Source: JBNJFY01 sp051747265 (lineage in GTDB: Bacteria; Bacteroidota; Rhodothermia; Balneolales; Balneolaceae). Taken from it: a stretch of 64,000 nucleotides of DNA. Under the pieces are notes generated by a model. That model saw nothing but the letters and a program-made list of their open reading frames with translations. It made no database searches and was not told the origin of the DNA. Each line of letters opens with the position of its first letter. Position 1 is the first letter of the stretch. Both the position numbers and the translations under genes were made by a program. The DNA is taken from NCBI GenBank assembly GCA_051747265.1, contig JBNJFY010000009.1, forward strand, positions 91,766 to 155,765. Reading direction: 5' to 3'. Below are positions 52,496-61,428 of the stretch, one piece after another.

Positions 52496-53467
52496 TTAGC
52501 TTGCCCCATCAACGTCTGTAGATGACGCTGCTTTGTCTAATGAGGAAAGATGATAAATGTACCAGAATAATCCCACTCCACTTCCCACACTTATTACTAG
52601 CAACCAGAGAGGGGGAGCCGATTCGGGGTTTACTTCCATAAAAGAAGAATCGGGAAAAAAAGCTATCAACAAGATTCCACCAGCGTTATTAATCAAATGA
52701 GCAACCATAGCTGGAATCAAGCTGCGTGACTTCCATGTTATCACTGCAAGTATAATTCCAATAACCGATAATGGAATGACCTGAGTCAATCGTAAGTGAA
52801 AAAAACCGAATAACAGGCCACTTACCAATATACCCATGCCTATGGTGCCACTCCGTTCTACGGCACGAAGCACATACCCTCGGAATAGCACTTCTTCACA
52901 AATAGCGGGCACCAAAGCCACATGAAGTAAAGTCATGCCCAACCATTGATTTCCCGCCAGATAATCTTGTAACACCTTGATTTGGACTTGCTCCATCTGC
53001 AGGTACGACTCCGGAAAGGGTAACAGCGAATTTACCCATCCCAAGAACCAAATAGTAGGTTGAAGCAATATGATCAATAATCCAGCCAGTAGCGAGTAGT
53101 TAATAATTTGCGAGCGAGGTTCTTTGATCCATCGTATGTATTGGCTTCGTTCCTTTGGGTTGGTATGCAAACGCAAAATCCATAGGGTACCCAGCAAAAT
53201 AACCAGAATTTGCCCTGAAGAATTACCCCAAAACAAAAGATCGATGTGCCCTTGTATCAGTGCATTGATATCCAACGTTTCTATGGAGACATCCCGGGTG
53301 GCAAATAGGAGAGCTAAAAAAACGAGCGGTCCCACAGTCTGAAATACGAAGAAGGCGATGACGATCCACATCAAAGCCATTAACCATTCTGGAAAACCAT
53401 GGCGTTGTACCCAAGGACGCTGCTCCAATGCTGATCTGCTTCCTAAGCCTGACCATTCACTATTCAT
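52496..53467 (-). CDS. CPBP-family intramembrane glutamic protease
   Basis: A 323-residue, about eight-TM protein. The CPBP/Abi motifs are EEVLFRGYVLRAVE (the catalytic Glu pair), FGFFHLRLTQ and AHLINNAGG. The family includes Rce1-type prenyl-protein proteases and bacteriocin-immunity proteins; the substrate here is unknown. It heads the short run CPBP, DUF2007-like, cdsA. Confidence 0.92.
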   Translation of the reverse strand: MNSEWSGLGSRSALEQRPWVQRHGFPEWLMALMWIVIAFFVFQTVGPLVFLALLFATRDVSIETLDINALIQGHIDLLFWGNSSGQILVILLGTLWILRLHTNPKERSQYIRWIKEPRSQIINYSLLAGLLIILLQPTIWFLGWVNSLLPFPESYLQMEQVQIKVLQDYLAGNQWLGMTLLHVALVPAICEEVLFRGYVLRAVERSGTIGMGILVSGLLFGFFHLRLTQVIPLSVIGIILAVITWKSRSLIPAMVAHLINNAGGILLIAFFPDSSFMEVNPESAPPLWLLVISVGSGVGLFWYIYHLSSLDKAASSTDVDGAS

Positions 53468-53513
53468 ACTTATCCAATCTAATTATCCAGACTACAAAAT
53501 TGACGCGCAGAAG

Positions 53514-54092
53514 TTATAATGTTTCTTCCGGTTCTTCCGCAAATATTTTTACGCCAATCATACCAGTAACCACATTGAATATCCCACTAAAGGCACCCGC
53601 CAGTAGAAAGTTTCGCAATGTACCCCAAATAGTTTGCTGCTTCTTAGTTTCCTGGTATACCGAATCGATCATCATCTGCTTTTGTTGTTCAGGCACGTCC
53701 ATCATTTCATAACTAGCAATCATATGATCTCGAATTGCAATAACATAATCGGGATCAATCAATACCCAAGCTTTGGTTAAAAGCGTCTGGATTAATGCCA
53801 CTGCCAACCCTGCTAAAAAACCAACCAAAGCCCCCCGACCTAGTTTCATTTTTTTATCCACTTCTCTGGTGTAATGCCAAACAGCCAGCATACCCGCAAA
53901 AGCGCCCATCAAACAAGGTATTATGGTACCCGCGTCTATACCAGCAAACATAGAACCCTCAGGTTCAGAGTTAATTCGCATGTAACCGGCAATGATACTA
54001 ATGATGAATGTGATCACGCCCACCAAGAGTGCGGCTACGGACACAGAAGTCCAGTAAGACGGTTGCTTCTCTTCAAAATCTAAATCGCTCAT
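53514..54092 (-). CDS. DUF4199 domain membrane protein
   Basis: A 192-residue inner-membrane protein with about four TM helices (around residues 17-36, 55-73, 88-106 and 160-180), matching the Bacteroidota DUF4199 family (TIIPCLMGAFAGMLAVWHY, RGALVGFLAGLAVAL). A conserved hydrophilic stretch with DPDYVIAIRDH lies between TM3 and TM4. Function unknown. It is 20 bases downstream of the DUF2085 gene and likely shares its transcript. Confidence 0.85.
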   Translation of the reverse strand: MSDLDFEEKQPSYWTSVSVAALLVGVITFIISIIAGYMRINSEPEGSMFAGIDAGTIIPCLMGAFAGMLAVWHYTREVDKKMKLGRGALVGFLAGLAVALIQTLLTKAWVLIDPDYVIAIRDHMIASYEMMDVPEQQKQMMIDSVYQETKKQQTIWGTLRNFLLAGAFSGIFNVVTGMIGVKIFAEEPEETL

Positions 54093-54112
54093 AATTTTCT
54101 GCTCTGATCTGG

Positions 54113-54553
54113 TTAACTCCGAATATAAAAAGTGGCTGAAACGCTCAGGGCAATCCCCAAGACTAATCTACTGGATAAGGTATTATCCCACATCCCAATA
54201 AGATTAAACAGAACATCTGCAATGTTTAACAATAACCAAAATAAGGAAATAACGCCCCAAAGCTTTTTTCCCGTTGGTAAATTAGAACCGAACACCGCCC
54301 CTAGGATCCAACCTCCAAACAGTCCCAGATATATTCCTAAACATCTACTGCACACCGGCATAATCCAGCCATTTATGATATAACACCGATCAGCAATTTG
54401 ATGACACAGGGACTGAAATATCAAACGGTAGGGGATTGCTCGCTGAAGGAATTCAGAGGCATCCCCCCAAATACCAGGACCGAAAGCGAAAAGAACAGGG
54501 ATCCCCAATGCGATTCCGATCCCCCATTCAAAGGTAGGTGTATAGTGCTTCAT
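54113..54553 (-). CDS. DUF2085 membrane protein
   Basis: A 146-residue, about four-TM protein of the DUF2085 family. The conserved CHQIADRCYIINGW and PVCSRCLGIYLGL segments contain the Cys/His pattern typical of the family. The role is unknown. It heads the pair with DUF4199. Confidence 0.88.
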   Translation of the reverse strand: MKHYTPTFEWGIGIALGIPVLFAFGPGIWGDASEFLQRAIPYRLIFQSLCHQIADRCYIINGWIMPVCSRCLGIYLGLFGGWILGAVFGSNLPTGKKLWGVISLFWLLLNIADVLFNLIGMWDNTLSSRLVLGIALSVSATFYIRS

Positions 54554-54706
54554 AAATGATCTGGTTACTATGATTTAGAAGGCTTGGCAAAACCCTCCAC
54601 AACCTACTATCTCATAGCATGCCGTAATTACTATTACCATTTGTACAATATAAGAAGGGATTGCCATGCTATGATCGCAACGCCATTTCCTTTTTCGTAA
54701 TCCACT

Positions 54707-55570
54707 CTACTCATTGAGTAGCATAGAAATATCCAGTGCTTTAGCCGAGTGGGTTATCGCACCTACCGAAATGAAATCCACGCCCGTTTCCGCAATACTT
54801 CTGACCCGTTCCAACGTTACATTTCCAGAAGCTTCAGTGGTTATACTCCCCTTCACCTGCTGAACCGCCGTGGACATATCCAGCAGCGACATATTGTCAA
54901 GCATTACAATATCGACGCCTCCTACTTTCAGTACTTGATCCAGTGTATCCAGATCGGGTACCTCGATCTCAATTTTCACATCTAAACTGTGAGAATGTTT
55001 ATACGCTTGACAGCGTTGAATCGCTTGTTTAATTCCCCCCGCCATAGCAATATGATTCTCCTTGATCAAAAATAAATCGTCCAACCGCATGCGGTGATTG
55101 TTGCCACCGCCCAACCGAACGGCCCATTTATCCAGATAGCGGTGTCCAGGAATGGTTTTGCGGGTATCCAGTATTTTAGTACCTGTTCCCTGAATAGCTT
55201 CCACGTATTGGTGGGCCACACTGGCTACCCCGCTCATCCGCTGCATGAAATTCAATACCGTTCTTTCCGCGGTCAGCAAGCGATTCGTAGGACCATAGGC
55301 CGTTGCCACTAATTGCCCGCGTTGTACGTGATTTCCATCCTTCAATGAGCTGTCTAAAGAAATTTGATCATCCAGCTGCTGAAAGATATAAGCCGCCAAC
55401 TCAAGACCAGCGATAATACCATCCTCTTTGGCAATGAACTCCGCCTCCGCCATTTCGTCCCCATGATACGTTGCCTCTGTAGTGATATCTCCCAATCCGA
55501 CATCTTCTTTTAGGGCTAGGGCAACAATGTATTGATAGGCTGGCTTAGACGGTTGATGGTCAGTAGTCAT
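54707..55570 (-). CDS. nadC: Nicotinate-nucleotide pyrophosphorylase (carboxylating)
   Basis: A 287-residue quinolinate phosphoribosyltransferase for de novo NAD synthesis. Signatures are EDVGLGDITTEA, LLTAERTVLNFMQRMSGVA, LDTRKTIPGHRYLDKWAVR, GGGNNHRMRLDD, and a C-terminal DIVMLDNMS and EASGNVTLE. The length is normal. nadA and nadB are not in the window. It needs PRPP, made by prs in this same window. Confidence 0.95.
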   Translation of the reverse strand: MTTDHQPSKPAYQYIVALALKEDVGLGDITTEATYHGDEMAEAEFIAKEDGIIAGLELAAYIFQQLDDQISLDSSLKDGNHVQRGQLVATAYGPTNRLLTAERTVLNFMQRMSGVASVAHQYVEAIQGTGTKILDTRKTIPGHRYLDKWAVRLGGGNNHRMRLDDLFLIKENHIAMAGGIKQAIQRCQAYKHSHSLDVKIEIEVPDLDTLDQVLKVGGVDIVMLDNMSLLDMSTAVQQVKGSITTEASGNVTLERVRSIAETGVDFISVGAITHSAKALDISMLLNE

Positions 55571-55609
55571 GTAGTTAAACGCTGTTACTTAATTTCCCCA
55601 GATATCAAT

Positions 55610-56044
55610 TTAAGCCACTTCAGACATCACTTGTAGTAGAAAATCTTTGGGGGCTCGGCGTGGTTTTCGAGTTTCTTTATCAATAAAACACAGCGTTACC
55701 TTTCCTAATACATGATCTACATCACTGCGATCGGTAGTAACGCGATAATGGGTTTCTAATTTAATACCGGGTTTCTCGTAAACATAAACATGTATATGCA
55801 TCATGTCATCGTAATAGACTGGAGCTTTATAATCCAGTTCGACATTGATTACCGGCAACATAATTCCATTTTCTTCCAGCTGCTTGTATGAGTATCCCAA
55901 TTTACGAATCATCTCCGTACGTGCGGCTTCGAAATACTCTACATACCGACCATGGTAAACATATCCCATCTGATCAGTTTCGTTGTATCGAGTTCGCAGT
56001 TTATGCACGAAATGGACAATAGGGGTTTGTTTCGGTAACATCAT
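55610..56044 (-). CDS. Acyl-CoA thioesterase (YbgC/4HBT hotdog fold)
   Basis: A 144-residue hotdog-fold protein. RTRYNETDQMGYVYHGRYVEYFEAARTEMIR contains the YbgC/4HBT catalytic region, with Asp in TDQMGYVYH. It probably hydrolyses acyl-CoA or aromatic-CoA thioesters; the chain length preferred is not known. It is 55 bases downstream of accA on the same strand, consistent with a fatty-acid-related context. Confidence 0.9.
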   Translation of the reverse strand: MMLPKQTPIVHFVHKLRTRYNETDQMGYVYHGRYVEYFEAARTEMIRKLGYSYKQLEENGIMLPVINVELDYKAPVYYDDMMHIHVYVYEKPGIKLETHYRVTTDRSDVDHVLGKVTLCFIDKETRKPRRAPKDFLLQVMSEVA

Positions 56045-56098
56045 AGCTGGGTAGCTCTCTCTTGATTGTTGGAAACTCGAAAGGTCAAATACTCAATT

Positions 56099-57052
56099 CT
56101 ATTGTTCTTTATAAGCTCCGATGGATGCATATTTATCAATTCTTTGTTCGACCAACTTGGGCGGCTTCATCTTACCCAGTCGATCCAGTGATTCCAGAAT
56201 TTGTTTTTTCACCGCGGACGCAGCCTTTTCATAATCTCGGTGCGCGCCTCCTAAAGGTTCCGGAATGACGCCCTCAATAACCTCTAAGTTTTCAAGATCA
56301 TCGGCCGTCAACTTGAGTACCGCGGCGGCTTGTTCTTTATAATCCCAAGTTTTCCATAAAATTGAGGAACAAGATTCCGGGGCGATCACCGAGTACCATG
56401 TATACTCCATCATATACACTTCGTTCCCCATACCGATTCCCAAAGCACCACCGCTGGCCCCTTCGCCAATCACAATGGTAATAATGGGAACCTTAAGTGT
56501 GGCCATGCGCTTTAGATTTTTGGCAATAGCTTCCGCCTGTCCGCGCTCTTCAGCTTCCATGCCTGGATAGGCCCCAGGCGTGTCTAGCAGTGTGATAACC
56601 GGAATGCCGAACTTTTCTGCAGTCTCCATCAATCGGAGTGCTTTGCGATAACCTTCGGGATTGGGCATCCCAAAATTGCGATACTTGCGCGTATTCGTAT
56701 CTCGTCCTTTTTGGTGTCCCATGATCATCACCGACTTTCCATCTATGGTCGCCAAACCGCCTACAATAGCATTATCGTCACCATAATAGCGGTCGCCGTG
56801 CAACTCAATAAAGTTATCGGTGATTTTATAAATGTAATCGAGTGTGTAAGGGCGATCCGGATGCCGTGCCAATTGCACTCGCTGCCAACGCGTAAGATTA
56901 CTGAAAATCGAATCACGCAATTCATGAACTCGCCCCTTCAAACGTTCAATTTCAGGGCCTAGAGCATCATTATCAGCTAATGACAGCTCACTGAGTTCCG
57001 CAATTTTCTGTTCCAGATCCGCTATGGGTTGTTCAAAATCGAGATACTGCAT
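56099..57052 (-). CDS. accA: Acetyl-CoA carboxylase carboxyltransferase subunit alpha
   Basis: A 317-residue AccA that transfers CO2 from biotin to acetyl-CoA with AccD, the first step of fatty-acid synthesis. Signatures are the N-terminal FEQPIADLEQKIAEL coiled coil, HPDRPYTLDYI, LHGDRYYGDDNAIVGG, GHQKGRDT, IGEGASGGALGIG, and PESCSSILWK. The length is normal. It leads the accA-thioesterase-nadC run. Confidence 0.97.
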   Translation of the reverse strand: MQYLDFEQPIADLEQKIAELSELSLADNDALGPEIERLKGRVHELRDSIFSNLTRWQRVQLARHPDRPYTLDYIYKITDNFIELHGDRYYGDDNAIVGGLATIDGKSVMIMGHQKGRDTNTRKYRNFGMPNPEGYRKALRLMETAEKFGIPVITLLDTPGAYPGMEAEERGQAEAIAKNLKRMATLKVPIITIVIGEGASGGALGIGMGNEVYMMEYTWYSVIAPESCSSILWKTWDYKEQAAAVLKLTADDLENLEVIEGVIPEPLGGAHRDYEKAASAVKKQILESLDRLGKMKPPKLVEQRIDKYASIGAYKEQ

Positions 57053-57140
57053 GATTTATCTATAATTCGGTGGTGAACAATCTGTGAATATACAAAGATC
57101 ATCATCCATTCGAAGGAGCAACTGCAATTTCATTTCAGTT

Positions 57141-57869
57141 TTATAAAATACCGATTAGGCTTTGAATTTTCAGCAGCCATACCCTCCAAATCGCTTCTAA
57201 AACGATGCCTTTCGACATCTTGGAGACCCCTTCTTCCCGTTCACGGAAAATAATGGATACCTCCTTCAGCCTAAATCCCGCTTTAAAAGCACGAAAATGC
57301 ACTTCGATTTGAAATGCATAGCCGTTAGAGCGGATCTTATCCAAATCGATAGCTTCAATTACCTTGCGATGTAAACACTTAAAACCAGCGGTTGTATCTT
57401 TGACCGGAAGCCCGGTAATGAAACGAGCATATAAATTAGCCGAATAGGATAAAAATAAACGAGACAATGGCCAGTTAATGATGCTAATACCGTTTGAATA
57501 GCGAGACCCTATAGCCACATCTGCCTCACCCTGTTTTACAGTTTGAATGAGCTTGGGCAAATCATCAGGACTATGTGAGAAATCAGCATCCATTTCACAT
57601 ATATAGGAATACCCGTGAGTGTATGCGTATCTAAATCCCTCTACATAGGCCGTTCCCAAGCCCTGTTTGCCCTCTCGCTCAATGAGGTGAATTTGATCCG
57701 GATAGATTTGTTGTTTGTGCTTTACCACCTCAGCAGTTCCATCCGGCGATCCATCATCGATAACCAGCACATCAATGGGTTCACTCAAGCGCATCACATG
57801 CTCTATGATTCTCCCAATATTATGGGATTCGTTATAGGTTGGAATAATGACTATCGATTCGTGACTCAT
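57141..57869 (-). CDS. GT2 polyprenol-phosphate mannosyltransferase-like enzyme
   Basis: A 242-residue GT-A enzyme resembling DPM1/polyprenol monophosphomannose synthases: VIIPTYNESHNIGRII, LVIDDGSPDGTAEVV, MDADFSHSPDDLPKL with the DXD-like motif, GSRYSNG, and DTTAGFKCLHR. It lacks the C-terminal membrane domain of ArnC-type relatives. It probably makes a polyprenol-phosphate sugar used in glycan or glycoprotein assembly; mannose is the family norm, not proven here. It follows the initiating transferase by only 6 bases on the same strand. Confidence 0.9.
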   Translation of the reverse strand: MSHESIVIIPTYNESHNIGRIIEHVMRLSEPIDVLVIDDGSPDGTAEVVKHKQQIYPDQIHLIEREGKQGLGTAYVEGFRYAYTHGYSYICEMDADFSHSPDDLPKLIQTVKQGEADVAIGSRYSNGISIINWPLSRLFLSYSANLYARFITGLPVKDTTAGFKCLHRKVIEAIDLDKIRSNGYAFQIEVHFRAFKAGFRLKEVSIIFREREEGVSKMSKGIVLEAIWRVWLLKIQSLIGIL

Positions 57870-57875
57870 GAAATT

Positions 57876-59279
57876 CTATAATCCTCTGGCTCGCAATACT
57901 GTAACAAAGGTATTGACTAAAATTTTAAGATCCATACGCAACGATCGATTTTCCAGATAAAATAGATCATACCGTATCTTTTCTTTCACATCTTCCATAT
58001 CGGAATCGTATTTCCACTTTACCTGGGCCCATCCCGTGATTCCCGGACGCACCCGTAACCGTCGCGTATACAGAGGGATCTCTTGTTTAAACTGATCAAC
58101 AAAATGTGGACGTTCCGGCCGTGGACCAACCAAGCTCATCTCTCCTTTTAATACGTTAACAAACTGTGGAAGTTCATCGAGTCGAAATTTTCGCAACCAA
58201 TGACCAACCGCAGTAATACGGGGATCATCTTCCTTCGCCCATACGGGACCACTTTCGGATTCCGCGTTAGCTTTCATGGTACGAAATTTATACATCGTAA
58301 AGGGTTTCCCGAATCGACCCACACGTTGCTGCTTGTATATGGCTGGACCTTGGGAGGTTATCTTAATTAAGATGGCAATAATAATTTGCAGTGGTAATGT
58401 GACCATCAATATTAGTAAAGCGATAACCACATCCATAATACGCTTTACTACTTTTTCCCAAACCGGCATGGGATCGGTCATTATATCTATTAAGGGAAGG
58501 CCAAATATCTGATTGGTCTTATTTAACCCTTGAATTTGTTGGTAGAAATCTGGCAATATCTTGATGGATAATCCGGGTATATCCAAAATATCCAGCAATT
58601 GAAGCCACTCTTCTTCATGATCCGGCCGTTCGGTGATAATCACATCGGTGACATTATGCTCAGCAATCAGAGTGGGAAGTTCAGTATAATTTCCCAACAT
58701 ACTAATCTCTGTAGATCGTTGGGTCAGTGAGGATTCCGGCCCCTGTACAAATCCCGTAATACTAACGCCCAAGGTAGGATGTTGCCGAATAGTTTCCACC
58801 ACATCTTTGGCCTGCTGGCTAGTTCCTACCACGATGGCTTTTCGCAAATTTAAAGATCGTTTGGCTAAAAGACGCTGGGTGGTTCGCAATGTCAAGCGGC
58901 CAAGTAACAAGGAAGCAAACACCGTAATCCAATATTTCAGTACGATAGTACTAGCATCCAACAAGAGCGACTCGGTGCTCACTGTTACCGCAAAAAAGAG
59001 TAGTAAAATTCCCACAAAGCTTGATTTGAGCAAACGTATGGTTTCATCAAGTCTGGAGATCAAAAAAACATTGGTATACATGCCCCCGCCGGCCAGTACC
59101 AAGATCCAATAAACGGATAAAATAATAGCACCTAACTCCCATGATATCTGCCAGCTATACTCAAAAATGGATTTATCCAAATCCAGCCATTCGGCATAGA
59201 CCTGCCAAGCCAGTTGGAGCATTATCAGATCCACCAGGATGGTAGCAACAATCTCTTTATACGAAGTCTGATTCGTCAA
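57876..59279 (-). CDS. Exopolysaccharide-initiating sugar-phosphate transferase (WcaJ-like)
   Basis: A 467-residue polyprenyl glycosylphosphotransferase. About four N-terminal TM helices and a CoA-binding-like Rossmann domain (about 140-250) precede the catalytic bacterial sugar transferase domain (KRIMDVVIALLILM, PAIYKQQRVGRFGKPFTMYKFRTM, PGITGWAQ). The family moves hexose-1-phosphate to undecaprenyl phosphate, the first step of surface polysaccharide synthesis; glucose is typical for WcaJ. It is divergent from tgt. Confidence 0.93.
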   Translation of the reverse strand: MTNQTSYKEIVATILVDLIMLQLAWQVYAEWLDLDKSIFEYSWQISWELGAIILSVYWILVLAGGGMYTNVFLISRLDETIRLLKSSFVGILLLFFAVTVSTESLLLDASTIVLKYWITVFASLLLGRLTLRTTQRLLAKRSLNLRKAIVVGTSQQAKDVVETIRQHPTLGVSITGFVQGPESSLTQRSTEISMLGNYTELPTLIAEHNVTDVIITERPDHEEEWLQLLDILDIPGLSIKILPDFYQQIQGLNKTNQIFGLPLIDIMTDPMPVWEKVVKRIMDVVIALLILMVTLPLQIIIAILIKITSQGPAIYKQQRVGRFGKPFTMYKFRTMKANAESESGPVWAKEDDPRITAVGHWLRKFRLDELPQFVNVLKGEMSLVGPRPERPHFVDQFKQEIPLYTRRLRVRPGITGWAQVKWKYDSDMEDVKEKIRYDLFYLENRSLRMDLKILVNTFVTVLRARGL

Positions 59280-59356
59280 ATCCTGTTATAAATTTGTACT
59301 TTTAGCGTCTTCTGATCTCACTTTTATAATCAATCAATAAATCTTACACCGAACTC

Positions 59357-60484
59357 TTGTTTGAATTAAAAGCTACAGCTTCCTCAACTAAAGCTCGTCT
59401 GGGCAAACTTACAACAGACCACGGATCTATTGAAACACCAATTTTTATGCCCGTGGGAACGGTGGGTTCCGTTAAGGCCGTAAAGCAAGATGAGCTCATC
59501 CGGGATATCCGGGCACAGATCATTTTAGGCAACACCTATCACTTATACCTGCGGCCGGGGTTGGATATCATGGAAGATGCCGGTGGCCTGCATGAGTTCA
59601 TCAACTGGGAGCGGCCCATCTTGACTGATTCCGGAGGGTATCAGATCTTTTCCTTGTCCGATCAACGAAAACTGGATGAGGAAGGAGCGCATTTCAAGAG
59701 TCATCTGGACGGATCCAAACATACCTTTACCCCGGAGAATGTTGTGGATATTCAGCGAGAACTGGGATCCGATATTATTATGTTGCTGGATGAATGCCCA
59801 CCCTATCCGGCCTCCCGTGAGTACGTGGAAGACTCGATGCATTTAACCCACCGATGGGCGAAACGTGGAAGAGATGCTTTTCTACAAACCGAGCCGAAAT
59901 ATGGTCATCAGCAATTTCAATTTGGTATAGTCCAGGGAGGCACCTTTTCGGATCTTCGAAAAGAATCAGCCCAAACCTTGGTAGAAATAGGATTCGAGGG
60001 GTATGCGATTGGTGGACTTAGCGTAGGTGAGCCCAGCGATTTGATGTATGAGATGACCGATCTTAATACCGACGTTCTTCCTGCGGATAAACCCCGATAT
60101 TTGATGGGAGTGGGAACACCGGGTAACCTTCTGGAAAATGTTGCCCGTGGTGTGGATATGTTTGATTGTGTTTTACCCACACGCAACGCACGCAATGGTC
60201 AAGTGTTTACGCGCCATGGAATAGTCAACATCCGTAACGCCAAATGGAAACATCACCACCAACCCCTGGATGCTGCGTTCCCTTCTGAGCTATGCCAGAC
60301 CTACAAAATGTCGTACATCCATCACCTATTTCGAAATAATGAAATTCTCGGATTAGAACTGGCCTCAATTCATAATCTCACTTTTTTCCTTTGGTTGATG
60401 CAGGAAGCTCGTGCCCATATCGCAGCAGATGATTACCATGAATGGTATCCCAAGATGGTTGAGCGGGTTGAAAATCGGCTATAG
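59357..60484 (+). CDS. tgt: Queuine/preQ1 tRNA-ribosyltransferase
   Basis: A 375-residue Tgt that exchanges G34 for preQ1 in tRNAs with GUN anticodons. Signatures are IETPIFMPVGTVGSVKAV, the active-site LTDSGGYQIFSLSDQRK and LLDECPPYP, AIGGLSVGEPSDLMYEM, and DCVLPTRNARNG. A TTG start at 59357 gives the usual N-terminus MFELKATASS; no ATG is available in frame. Unlike the Zn-binding type, the C-terminal site has Phe308 and Ser310 in place of two cysteines, keeping only Cys313 and His339. As I recall, Bacteroides Tgt lacks these cysteines as well. Confidence 0.95.
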   Translation: MFELKATASSTKARLGKLTTDHGSIETPIFMPVGTVGSVKAVKQDELIRDIRAQIILGNTYHLYLRPGLDIMEDAGGLHEFINWERPILTDSGGYQIFSLSDQRKLDEEGAHFKSHLDGSKHTFTPENVVDIQRELGSDIIMLLDECPPYPASREYVEDSMHLTHRWAKRGRDAFLQTEPKYGHQQFQFGIVQGGTFSDLRKESAQTLVEIGFEGYAIGGLSVGEPSDLMYEMTDLNTDVLPADKPRYLMGVGTPGNLLENVARGVDMFDCVLPTRNARNGQVFTRHGIVNIRNAKWKHHHQPLDAAFPSELCQTYKMSYIHHLFRNNEILGLELASIHNLTFFLWLMQEARAHIAADDYHEWYPKMVERVENRL

Positions 60485-60488
60485 CACT

Positions 60489-61382
60489 TTACATAAACAA
60501 CCGTATTGCTATTTGTTTTGAGGCTTGCAATTTGTGATAAATGAATCGACTGATTCCATGAAGAAATGCCCCTGAAGCAATCAATACCTTAAAAATAGGT
60601 GATCGGCCACGTTTATCATGTTTCAGTGCATACAGGTAGGCTGATTTATAAAAATGCCAAAAATAAAGCAGTTCATTTTGTTTGGTGCTACGCCCTTTAT
60701 AATGAATCACTTGGGTATTAGGCGTATAGCATAATTGATAATCGGCTTCATGCAATCGTTTACATAAATCTACGTCCTCCCCAAATAAGAAAAACTGCTC
60801 ATCAAATCCGCCAATTTCCAAAAATGCTTCTTTTCGAACCAAAATACAGCATCCGGATAATACTTCCACTCGGCTCACTTCATCGTGTTTTCTCCGATCG
60901 TAATACGTATTTCCCCATGGATTACGAGCCGAGTCCACGGCCTTGGTCAACACATTTCGGATGGAGGGAAAGCGTCTTTTACTTTCCGGGGCCATTTCTC
61001 CATTTTCATCAATTATAGTGCAACCTACGGCTCCTATTTGTTCATCTTGCTGAATATGGTTTAATAGGACCTCTAATGAATTTGGATCTAACTGGGTATC
61101 CGGGTTGAGAAAGAAACAATACGATCCATTAGCAATACGCACAGCCTGATTATTGGCAACTCCAAATCCCCGATTAATCTTATTTTCAATTAGCTGAACA
61201 TCAGGCCTATCATTTTTCAACCAAGTTACGGTACCATCAGCAGACGCATTATCAACAACAATTACCTCATAATCCTTCTTAGCAAGTGTAGAGTTATCAA
61301 TAGATTTCAATAGTCCTTTTAGATAATCCAGGACATTATAGCTGATAATGATTATTGATATACGAGGCGGGGCCGGCTTCAA
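60489..61382 (-). CDS. GT2 glycosyltransferase (rhamnosyltransferase-like)
   Basis: A 297-residue GT-A enzyme: IIIISYNVLDYLKGLLKSI, VVDNASADGTVTWL, NRGFGVANNQAV, FLNPDTQLDPNSLEVL with the DXD-type motif, and EIGGFDEQFFLFGEDVDLC. This pattern fits WbbL-like rhamnosyltransferases and related GT2 enzymes of lipopolysaccharide and exopolysaccharide pathways. A C-terminal hydrophobic segment may anchor it to the membrane. It is convergent with tgt with 4 bases between stops. The sugar is unproven. Confidence 0.88.
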   Translation of the reverse strand: MKPAPPRISIIIISYNVLDYLKGLLKSIDNSTLAKKDYEVIVVDNASADGTVTWLKNDRPDVQLIENKINRGFGVANNQAVRIANGSYCFFLNPDTQLDPNSLEVLLNHIQQDEQIGAVGCTIIDENGEMAPESKRRFPSIRNVLTKAVDSARNPWGNTYYDRRKHDEVSRVEVLSGCCILVRKEAFLEIGGFDEQFFLFGEDVDLCKRLHEADYQLCYTPNTQVIHYKGRSTKQNELLYFWHFYKSAYLYALKHDKRGRSPIFKVLIASGAFLHGISRFIYHKLQASKQIAIRLFM

Positions 61383-61428
61383 TGATCTGAATTATGGGTT
61401 AGTAACTCTCTTAGTTGATGATCTGCCA

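Noticed and set aside
54704..54719. Symmetric CTACTCATTGAGTAG at the end of nadC as a terminator
   Set aside because: Short, with no T-run on the minus strand, and lying in coding sequence.
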